Part shown: positions 16,490-23,608 of the stretch, in pieces | Layout of the letters: each line of letters opens with the position of its first letter | Numbering within the stretch: position 1 is the first letter of the stretch | Source: RGIG8748 sp045606045 | Lineage (GTDB): Bacteria > Bacillota > Clostridia > UMGS1810 | Length of the DNA stretch: 64,000 bases | Direction of reading: 5' to 3' | Assembly (NCBI GenBank): GCA_045606045.1 | Contig: JAZURE010000064.1 | Coordinates: 48,215 to 112,214, forward strand | Translations under genes and position numbers: made by a program | Notes under the pieces: model-generated | Databases searched by the model: none | Told to the model about the DNA's origin: nothing | What the model saw: only the letters and a program-made list of their open reading frames with translations

Positions 16490-16539
16490 ATTTCCACACC
16501 TTTCAACATTGTTCTTTGTTATTCGACACAATTCTTACT

Positions 16540-16690
16540 CGTATCAAGTCGGGAGAACAGTGAATAATAGGACCTACTATTTTTCACTGTTTTTTCTGTA
16601 TCACTTTTCATCAGACCCCGCAGGAATATTAGATTTTCCTGCCCGATATGTAAATATTTATTATCGGCAAACTATTATATTAAATTTTAT
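16540..16690. repeat. Island repeat, copy C (compact, compensated stem)
   Basis: A shortened copy with left end CGTATCAAGTC and a degenerate right end. It keeps AACAGTGAA/TTCACTGTT with a shorter loop, and CCGAT/ATCGG. The central stem is GCAGGAA (16620-16626) with TTCCTGC (16636-16642), where other copies have GCGAGAA with TTCTCGC: both arms changed so that pairing is kept at two positions. It ends about 5 bp after the fic stop codon in gene direction. Confidence 0.85.
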
Positions 16691-16695
16691 TGCAA

Positions 16696-17769
16696 TCAAA
16701 TTTTTGCAATCCATTTCCCATTTTTGTCAGCGCCTACTCTGTCGATGATTTCTCTTTCTTTTAATTTTTTAATGTTTCTTTCTATTGTTCTTGTTGCAAC
16801 ATCTGCAAACTTTGCCATTTCTTCAATTGTTATGCTTGGATTATTTCTTATAAGTTCAACAATCTTTCTTTGCGTTTTATTTAAATTTACCCCGACATTT
16901 TCCCCGACATCTTCATTATTTACCCCGACATTTTCAGTTTCATTTTCTTCAAAAATATTTTGAATGTGCAAATAACGATTTTTAAGTTCGTTAGATTCAT
17001 TTAAAAGTAAGTTCCTTATAAACTTTTCAAGATAAATCGTTGTTTCATGAATATTCTCTTTTAGATTGTTGTAATTCGCTCTAACAAGTGCGTTTCTGAA
17101 ATACCATGCATTCTGTGCAAATATATCGTTTGTAGCATCATACCCTAATGAGCGTAAATATTTAATAAAGAAAACCGCAGTTGTTCTTGTATTACCCTCA
17201 CCAAAAATATGAATCTGCCATAATCTTGATACAAAAAATGCAAGATGTTCTATAATTTCATCTGTTGAAAGTCCTTTATAGCTGAACTTCTTTTCCTGCT
17301 CAAAATCGTATTCAAGTGTCTGACGAAGTTCGGCAGCATTTCCGTATAGCACTGTAGCTCCGTCAAGCACCCATTCTTTTTTTGTTATGTTATAATCACG
17401 AATCTTTCCTGCATGCTTATAAATACCTGAGAATAATTTTTTGTGAATTCCTATATATTCACTCGGGGAAAATGTAAAGGCTTTTTCGGAAAGAATTGAT
17501 GCAATTCTAACAGAAACCTTATCAGCTTCTTCTGTTCTGTCATCCTCTTCTTTTTTTGAAATCGTCTCATAATAGCTGTTTATACGTCTTTCCGCATCTT
17601 CCATTGTGATATAACCTTCAATATTCTCAATGGCGGTCTTCACAAGTTGTTCTGATGGTTCAAGACCATCAACCGCTTGAAGACCTATAGCTGTACTCCA
17701 TGCATAGCCTTTATCTCTTTTATTTGGTTCAGATTGTTTTATATATTCTTTAAAAGGATCTTGATTCAT
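16696..17769 (-). CDS. Fic-domain protein with C-terminal winged helix
   Basis: A 357-residue protein. The Fic core carries QIHIFGEGNTRTTAVFFIKY near residue 185-205, the HxFxxGNxR active loop that transfers AMP or another nucleotide to target hydroxyl groups. Upstream, ENIEGYITMEDAERRI resembles the segment holding the inhibitory glutamate of self-restrained Fic proteins, though the usual serine or threonine four residues before is not present. The C-terminus (KIVELIRNNPSITIEEMAKF to the end) is a winged helix-turn-helix, preceded by a linker in which VGVN is repeated. ATG 17769 follows AAGGGAG. It sits alone between repeats C and D. Confidence 0.9.
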   Translation of the reverse strand: MNQDPFKEYIKQSEPNKRDKGYAWSTAIGLQAVDGLEPSEQLVKTAIENIEGYITMEDAERRINSYYETISKKEEDDRTEEADKVSVRIASILSEKAFTFSPSEYIGIHKKLFSGIYKHAGKIRDYNITKKEWVLDGATVLYGNAAELRQTLEYDFEQEKKFSYKGLSTDEIIEHLAFFVSRLWQIHIFGEGNTRTTAVFFIKYLRSLGYDATNDIFAQNAWYFRNALVRANYNNLKENIHETTIYLEKFIRNLLLNESNELKNRYLHIQNIFEENETENVGVNNEDVGENVGVNLNKTQRKIVELIRNNPSITIEEMAKFADVATRTIERNIKKLKEREIIDRVGADKNGKWIAKI

Positions 17770-17817
17770 ATGTTTTTCTCCCTTCAACGATTTTATAACT
17801 TTGTTAACATTATAGCT

Positions 17818-17908
17818 CGCGAGAATACTGGATTTTCTCGCATCCGATAGTGTATGTAAATATCAAAATCGGCAAACTAATCTTTTAAATTGTATGGACT
17901 TGACACAA
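17818..17908. repeat. Island repeat, copy D (right half only)
   Basis: Only the right half of the repeat remains: GCGAGAATACTGGATTTTCTCG, the CCGAT/ATCGG hairpin and the terminal TTGTATGGACTTGACAC. The left half, with the AACAGTGAA stem and left terminal repeat, is absent and replaced by unrelated sequence in front of fic. It ends 7 bp from the stop codon of the unknown 180-residue gene. Confidence 0.88.
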
Positions 17909-17914
17909 GTAAAA

Positions 17915-18457
17915 TTATATGTGTTTTGAAAAAACATTACAATAACGGCTATTAAATTCAACGCATGTTATTTTACTAAAAGGAATATTAAATACCTCTT
18001 CATACCACTCTCCATCACAATTAAAATCTTTCATTATGATGCCTTTGGTATTTATTTTAATAATCTTTCCTATAGTAAAAGCATATTCAGTATCATAATC
18101 TTTTTCACATTTAACTATAATATATCCATTCCGTTTCTGCAAAGATTCGAACACAGATTTCCAATCAAATAAATTAACATCAGGAATATCAAAATATTTC
18201 GATAATCCTTCTGCTTTTATAATTTCAAAAAGTCTATCTCCATCTGTTCTTATATCAACTGTATCTACATTAGAAATCTTACCAATATGATATCCACCAA
18301 ACTCAAAATCCTCTTCTTTTGATGATAAAAATAATTTTTCATTTGCTATTAATGGAAACAAATATTTAAGATAGTCATTATACTTATAACCAACCCTGCA
18401 TAAATTTTTATTTTCAACAGATTCATTTATTATTTGAATTATTTCGCTTTTTTTCAT
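17915..18457 (-). CDS. Unknown soluble protein (180 aa)
   Basis: A 180-residue acidic protein starting MKKSEIIQIINESVENKNLC, without signal peptide or membrane helix. It contains LFLSSKEEDFEFGGYHIGKI and, later, VEFNSRYCNVFSKHI at the C-terminus. The beta-rich tail (YAFTIGKIIKINTKGIIMKD) could be a small barrel, but I do not recognise a family. AAAGGAGACAATACTA precedes the ATG. It stands alone between repeats D and E. An immunity-like or regulatory protein is conceivable from its size and context, but this is a guess. Confidence 0.62.
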   Translation of the reverse strand: MKKSEIIQIINESVENKNLCRVGYKYNDYLKYLFPLIANEKLFLSSKEEDFEFGGYHIGKISNVDTVDIRTDGDRLFEIIKAEGLSKYFDIPDVNLFDWKSVFESLQKRNGYIIVKCEKDYDTEYAFTIGKIIKINTKGIIMKDFNCDGEWYEEVFNIPFSKITCVEFNSRYCNVFSKHI

Positions 18458-18492
18458 TAGTATTGTCTCCTTTCGTAATATTCGACAAAGTT

Positions 18493-18675
18493 CGTGTCAA
18501 GTCAGGAGAACAGTGAATAATAGGACCTACTAACTTCCCCTTAAATTTTTCACTGTTTTTTATTGAACAAAATCCATCAGAACCCGCGAGAATACTGGAT
18601 TTTCTCGCTCCCGATAGTATATGTAAATATTATAAATCGGCAAACTAATCTTTTAAATTGTATGGACTTGACACG
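18493..18675. repeat. Island repeat, copy E (reference copy)
   Basis: The cleanest copy, 183 bp. Ends CGTGTCAAGTC (18493-18503) and GACTTGACACG (18665-18675) are perfect 11-bp terminal inverted repeats. Inside are three stems: AACAGTGAA/TTCACTGTT (18509-18517 with 18549-18557), GCGAGAA/TTCTCGC (18586-18592 with 18602-18608) and CCGAT/ATCGG (18611-18615 with 18636-18640). No coding potential and no obvious target duplication. It separates the unknown 180-residue gene from the BRO gene. Confidence 0.92.
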
Positions 18676-18708
18676 AGAAAACTTTCTTGTATCTCATATG
18701 ATTGAAGA

Positions 18709-19569
18709 CTATTCTTTGTCTTCTGTAATACCCTCAATTAAATCTGTGACTATCTGATTTAATTCGGTTGCATTTTTTGATGTTATGACTGATTTCCCTG
18801 TTCTTCTCTCAACTTCTTTTCTTGCAACACCTGCTGCTTCTCCGCCACTTTTAGCAACCTCTAAATTTTCCTTAAATGTTTGTGGATTTTTTGTTTTTGA
18901 TAATTCGGTGGTTGTTGCCTCTGCAAGCATATTGAGAACAAGCTCCAGTGTACTCATATTGTCGCGCAAATTTTCTTTAGTCAGACCTTTAAAATTTTTG
19001 TATTTTCTCGTTGACATTCCTGACCACGCTTTTGTGATTTCATCTGTTAAAATAGCGTACTCTACACCTTTTTGAACACCTCTTGCATCCCATTCGTCTG
19101 TTAATTCTTTTCTTACCTGAATAGCCTGCAATCTTTGGTTTATCCACTCTCTTGTGTAACCTTTTTTGAGATATGTTTCAAGTGCTCTTTCTATTGTGAG
19201 TTCAGGATCAATGGTTTCTTCAATTCTTTCTCTGCCCACTTGTGCCAACCACATCTTGAAAGGCTCTGCTTTAGGTGACGGAATTGATTGAATTATTCGC
19301 AAAAGCTGCTCAGTATCAGCAACATCAGTCAATCGTTTCTTTCCATCCGCTGCAGTCATTTTCAACTGGTTACAATTTGTAACCGTTTCATTTCCCTCAT
19401 CTTTTAAACGCTTTTTCATTACTTTCCAATAATTTCTCGCGCTCTGATAATCAACTTGGTCAGTTAAAACGGTAATTACATCAACAACAGAAAAATACCA
19501 TTCTTCTGTTTCCTCATTCCATGCAGTTCTTATTTTCTTATCTTCAAATATTTGTATTTTATTATCCAT
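18709..19569 (-). CDS. BRO-N domain (phage antirepressor/DinD-like) protein
   Basis: A 286-residue protein with an N-terminal Bro-N domain (IFEDKKIRTAWNEETEEWYF, SVVDVITVLTDQVDYQSARN, WKVMKKRLKDEG, and later KAEPFKMWLAQVGRERIEE). The C-terminal half (WSGMSTRKYKNFKGLTKENL, AKSGGEAAGVARKEVERRTG) resembles proteins annotated as BRO-family or DNA-damage-inducible D-like. Such genes are common cargo of phages and mobile elements and are thought to bind DNA. CGGAGGTTATACAA precedes the ATG. It lies between repeat E and a degenerate repeat end near 19633. Confidence 0.85.
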   Translation of the reverse strand: MDNKIQIFEDKKIRTAWNEETEEWYFSVVDVITVLTDQVDYQSARNYWKVMKKRLKDEGNETVTNCNQLKMTAADGKKRLTDVADTEQLLRIIQSIPSPKAEPFKMWLAQVGRERIEETIDPELTIERALETYLKKGYTREWINQRLQAIQVRKELTDEWDARGVQKGVEYAILTDEITKAWSGMSTRKYKNFKGLTKENLRDNMSTLELVLNMLAEATTTELSKTKNPQTFKENLEVAKSGGEAAGVARKEVERRTGKSVITSKNATELNQIVTDLIEGITEDKE

Positions 19570-19629
19570 TTGTATAACCTCCGTAAAGAGTTTCTGCTTA
19601 TTGTCAAATTCGATATTTTAAACCAAAGT

Positions 19630-19664
19630 TCGCTGTTAAGTCAGGGTCAAAAAACACGAGGTGT
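19630..19664. repeat. Degenerate repeat end plus inverted ACACGAGGTGT
   Basis: The plus strand reads TTCGCTGTTAAGTCAGGG, close to the left end of copy E (TTCGTGTCAAGTCAGGA), then unrelated sequence and ACACGAGGTGT at 19654-19664. The last 11-mer recurs inverted at 23509-23519, so the pair brackets the two-gene surface module. The remaining part of the repeat is missing here. Confidence 0.5.
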
Positions 19665-19683
19665 ATTTTTATATGTAGTTATC

Positions 19684-21984
19684 TTATCTAATATTTATAG
19701 TTTTGGATTCACACAAAGGCTTTAGAATATTAACACCATCCCAAATCATAATCCGAACACTTGTAATAGAGTTTTCCGTTTCTATAATCATAGATTTAGA
19801 TGTAGTATCTTTATTTATTGTGGATCTAGACATATCTAAAAATTGTCGTTTTTCATCATAAGCTGCAACTATTAAAAACGCATAGTTATATGCTTTAATC
19901 ACATTTTGATTTAGCGAGATATCAAAGATATGTTTTTTTTCATTATATGTATATTCACACTTAAAAGCCGAATTATCATCCCATAAAGCGTATAAATTAT
20001 ATATTATAGTCTCCTCGTCATTTTTTATAGAATCCCCTGGTGAATATCCAATCCCAGAACCATCTGCCATGCTATTATATTCCTTAAAATCAAACCCCTC
20101 TTTATAAAATGGATTATCCTTTATTTTATATAGCGATAAACTCGCACTAGAAACAATATTAACATAATAATTTGACTTTTTTTCATTATAACCACCATTC
20201 CCATCCAAAACAATGGCAATTGATGTTCGGTTATTATGCAGATATTGCGCTTGAAGTAAAACCTCTGTTTCTGCATCTACTACATCACCAGGCATATACC
20301 ATACAGCATCCTCAGGATAAATGTATCCACAAATATAAGATATGTTTTTCCAACCCAAAAAAGTATGAGTTTCACGCACAGGGGCACAAGGAACAGTTGC
20401 ACTTCCCTTCAAGTTAATATATTCACTAGTAGCACCTTCAATTTTAACATAGTGTTCCCTTGTATATTTGTCTGCAAGCGAAAGAGAATATTGGTTTTTG
20501 CCCACATAAAGAGTTTTAGAATGAATATCACATAATGCCTCAACTGCAGGAGTTAATGTATTTCCGCCCTGTATTATAAATGGACCTTCTTCACATAAAT
20601 TATAGATTTTTAGAAGTTTGGTTGTTTTTATTGCTGGGGCATCATCATTTCCCAATATAGAAAGAAAGGGCTTCATAATAAATATTTCCGCATTGCCATC
20701 CACATATATGGCAGGTTGATTGTTTTCCCCTTTTATAGAACCCTCCAAACAAATTCTGACATTTTTTGTTATTATTATGGGCTTTCCAGAATAATTTTCA
20801 TATATATTCAGTTGGCATGCTTGTGCAAAATATTCCCACCCCAAAGAAGAACTTCCTGCATCTTCATCTAATCCATATTGTTTACCCTCAATAATTAAAA
20901 CATTGTCGATAAAAATAAAACTAGCAGTAAATGATTCACTCTTTGTTATTGTTATTTTTTCTCCTGGTTGAAATAGCTTTCCTTCCTCTGATAGCCATCC
21001 TTCGAAAAAATAACCTTCTCGCTTTAAATTAGGAAAAGTAAAGTCGTCTCCAACCTTTACTGGCTCAACAACCGTTCCCCCTGTCATCTCTGTATGAACC
21101 TTGTAATCATAATCCATATAATAATTTTTTAAATAAACTGCCTTATTGACATCATCCTCCCAGTGTGCGAATAAAGTTTCTTCAAAATTATATGCATTAA
21201 AAAAGTATTTTCCATATTTTAAAAAAGTACCTTTGCTATCGTTCCAACCCAAAAAATGTTTGTCTCCATTTACAAAAATAGAATCATAATCCTTTAGCAT
21301 TAAAGATGCCGGTGTGGACGAAATAAAACGAACCCTATAGTCTGTTTGACCTTCAAAAGTTTCTCCACCATTTCCGTTAAGTGTTACATTAAATTCATAG
21401 TGCTTATCCGCTACACGAAGATATGTTTGATTAATATATTCGCCAACATTTGCATTTTCGGCACAATCCCCTACAAACACAGTAGTATTTGCGCTTATAG
21501 AAATAAAACCACCATAGACAGCTTGTTTCTTTTCACCTTGTGCAATTATCTCGTCTGTCAATTTTAAATTACCTGTTACATATATAGCTTCGTAGTTTTC
21601 TGTTCCATAAACAGTTAATTTGGACTTCTTGCTTCCATCAGCATTAGCATAGGTTGTAAATGATAAATTCCCATCAATAAATATACCATATCCTAAATCT
21701 GATTCAATTGTAATTTCGTTAGTATTATCTATACCTATATCTAAGTCAACATTCGCATATATTGATCCTCCATTATATGATGTCAGTTTCAAATTCTCAT
21801 ATTGTCTATTATGGTAATATCTCCAACCATCACCTGACGCACTCTTACTTGCATCAAATTCTTTGCCATCTATTATTATATATTTGTCATACTTATTGTT
21901 TTGGGTTACTGCAAATCCATTTGTACCAAATAATGATATCACAAATAAGATAACTAAATTAAGACATATTAATTTTTTGTACAT
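19684..21984 (-). CDS. Secreted protein with InlB-type repeats
   Basis: A 766-residue protein with an N-terminal signal peptide (MYKKLICLNLVILFVISLFG). It has several beta-rich segments and at least four Listeria-Bacteroides (InlB B-type) repeats, seen as HFLGWNDSKGTFLKYGKYFF, YFFEGWLSEEGKLFQPGEKI, HTFLGWKNI and GFDFKEYNSMADGSGIGYSP. The last 95 residues (FLIVAAYDEKRQFLDM, IMIWDGVNILKPLCES) resemble the end of the S8 protease at 34.8 kb. There is no LPXTG motif. The gene overlaps the end of the O-antigen-ligase-like gene by 16 bp and is AT-rich. A role in adhesion or cell-surface structure is likely but unproven. Confidence 0.8.
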   Translation of the reverse strand: MYKKLICLNLVILFVISLFGTNGFAVTQNNKYDKYIIIDGKEFDASKSASGDGWRYYHNRQYENLKLTSYNGGSIYANVDLDIGIDNTNEITIESDLGYGIFIDGNLSFTTYANADGSKKSKLTVYGTENYEAIYVTGNLKLTDEIIAQGEKKQAVYGGFISISANTTVFVGDCAENANVGEYINQTYLRVADKHYEFNVTLNGNGGETFEGQTDYRVRFISSTPASLMLKDYDSIFVNGDKHFLGWNDSKGTFLKYGKYFFNAYNFEETLFAHWEDDVNKAVYLKNYYMDYDYKVHTEMTGGTVVEPVKVGDDFTFPNLKREGYFFEGWLSEEGKLFQPGEKITITKSESFTASFIFIDNVLIIEGKQYGLDEDAGSSSLGWEYFAQACQLNIYENYSGKPIIITKNVRICLEGSIKGENNQPAIYVDGNAEIFIMKPFLSILGNDDAPAIKTTKLLKIYNLCEEGPFIIQGGNTLTPAVEALCDIHSKTLYVGKNQYSLSLADKYTREHYVKIEGATSEYINLKGSATVPCAPVRETHTFLGWKNISYICGYIYPEDAVWYMPGDVVDAETEVLLQAQYLHNNRTSIAIVLDGNGGYNEKKSNYYVNIVSSASLSLYKIKDNPFYKEGFDFKEYNSMADGSGIGYSPGDSIKNDEETIIYNLYALWDDNSAFKCEYTYNEKKHIFDISLNQNVIKAYNYAFLIVAAYDEKRQFLDMSRSTINKDTTSKSMIIETENSITSVRIMIWDGVNILKPLCESKTINIR

Positions 21985-23327
21985 ATTAATTTCTCCTCTA
22001 TGATATTATTTTCATTTAGCATTAGTGCTATTGTTAACCAAAAAAAAGGACTTACAATACATATTCCAATTCCAAAAAATGCTTGTATTAAATAACTAAA
22101 CATTGCGCCCCCCAATATTGCAATTTTTATATTATTGGCACTCTGTCTTATCCACAATCCCAATAGCTTTATAATAAGCCAAAGGTATGTAATCAAAGCA
22201 AATATTCCCTGGTGATATAATATATTTAAATATTCATTGTGAGCAACATCTATTTTACCAACAATAGTTCCTTTGAGCTGATTATCATACCTTACAAATG
22301 GTTCTATACTCTCGTTTATCATTGTATCCGGCCCTGTACCAAGCCAAAAATGTTCAGGTATATCCGATATAACAGACTTCCAAATATGTATTCTTCCAGA
22401 TCCAAAACCTTCATCAAAATTGCCATGCATAAGTTCTCTGATTTCGTATAATAACCCACTTCTAAAGTTTGCAAAATAGACAATAATTAATCCTGCCAAC
22501 AGAATTGTTATTAAAGAAACAAAAAGTATTATTTTTGTTTTAAATTTTATCGGTATAACTACCGGAAAAGATAACACCCCACCCAATACAACTCCCACTA
22601 TTCCTGCTATAACTCCCATATTTATTAACACATACACTGACAGTATGAAAGGAACTAGTAATATATATCGTTTCTTATCTTTCATTCTAATTATAGATAT
22701 CCATAAAATTGGTATTATGATACAAAGATAGGCTGCAACAGTATCAGTATTCCCAAGACTTCCCAGATATTGTCCGCTATAGGCAACAAAAGCATCATAA
22801 AAATTATAGCCTTTGGGATAAAGCAAAAAAGGGTTTAGTCCTTGCAATTGTGCGATGCAAAGAATACTAAACAGAAAAACAGACATAAAAAACGTATATA
22901 TTATCATTTTCGAAATTTTCCCAAACAACGAAACCAATACAAACGAAATACAATATAACGAAATCGTAAGTGCTCCTTCATATCTGGTAATCCCAATAAT
23001 AGTTCTTGGGAAAAACGGAGAAGCAAGTGCAGATATCCAAGTAATAAACATATATATCAGCGCGATCTTTTGTATAAAATTCATACTCTTAAAAATTTTG
23101 ATTGGTGAATATTGTTTTGACTCTCCTATTAATATTAATTCAATAAAAATTAAAAACATTATCACTATGTACCCACCAGATAATATACAAAACAGATTAA
23201 ACTTCGAATCCAGTATAGTTTCATATCCTTTTGAACCACAATAAAAAAGGAAAGCCGTAAGCATTAGATATAAAAAAATGGTAGTGATTAGTTCCATAAT
23301 TTTGTTGCATTTATTATTAGTTATCAT
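21969..23327 (-). CDS. O-antigen ligase/polymerase-like membrane protein
   Basis: A 452-residue polytopic membrane protein with about 11-12 helices. Near residue 355 it carries VAHNEYLNILYHQGIFALIT, the HNxxL-type segment in the large periplasmic-side loop of Wzy/WaaL-type enzymes, preceded by HFWLGTGPDTM. Such proteins polymerise or ligate lipid-linked glycans. In a Gram-positive context it would act on a capsule or other wall glycan, or on glycosylation of surface proteins. No other polysaccharide genes are near, so it may act on an endogenous pool. GGTGGTATAAAATG is the start region. Confidence 0.85.
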   Translation of the reverse strand: MITNNKCNKIMELITTIFLYLMLTAFLFYCGSKGYETILDSKFNLFCILSGGYIVIMFLIFIELILIGESKQYSPIKIFKSMNFIQKIALIYMFITWISALASPFFPRTIIGITRYEGALTISLYCISFVLVSLFGKISKMIIYTFFMSVFLFSILCIAQLQGLNPFLLYPKGYNFYDAFVAYSGQYLGSLGNTDTVAAYLCIIIPILWISIIRMKDKKRYILLVPFILSVYVLINMGVIAGIVGVVLGGVLSFPVVIPIKFKTKIILFVSLITILLAGLIIVYFANFRSGLLYEIRELMHGNFDEGFGSGRIHIWKSVISDIPEHFWLGTGPDTMINESIEPFVRYDNQLKGTIVGKIDVAHNEYLNILYHQGIFALITYLWLIIKLLGLWIRQSANNIKIAILGGAMFSYLIQAFFGIGICIVSPFFWLTIALMLNENNIIEEKLICTKN

Positions 23328-23608
23328 TTTATACCACCTAAAAATTACATATTATAAAAAATGCTCTACATAAAAAATATGTGACATCTACATTTAATAC
23401 TAATTATAAAATTTGACATAATCTATGTTATAAAGTCTGTACAATCCAAAAGCTCATTCTTGTTTGTGATTGAGACACATAAGGTTTATATGTAGCGTAT
23501 TTTGTGCCACACCTCGTGTCAAGACAGGACTGAAAATTGATTGAAACGTTACTCAGTGTAATATTCATGTCTTCTCCGTTTGTTCCATGTTTTAGACAAT
23601 TTTCGATA
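23328..23608. other. Gap holding repeat-like end sequences
   Basis: This 281-bp gap at the island edge has no gene. It contains TATAAAGTCTGTACAATC (23429-23446, near-copy of the 11-mer beside the esterase), ACACCTCGTGT (23509-23519, inverse of the 11-mer at 19654) and, overlapping it, CGTGTCAAGACAGGA (23515-23529), which matches the left end of the island repeat. The palindrome ACATAATCTATGT lies at about 23416-23428. I saw no convincing terminator or consensus promoter. Confidence 0.55.

Noticed and set aside
10971..18675. CRISPR array
   Set aside because: The repeats are about 180 bp, only five, spaced by whole genes and not by short uniform spacers.
18493..18675. Island repeat as ordinary intrinsic terminator
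   Set aside because: Its hairpins are not followed by T runs on either strand, and the terminal inverted repeats are not explained by termination.
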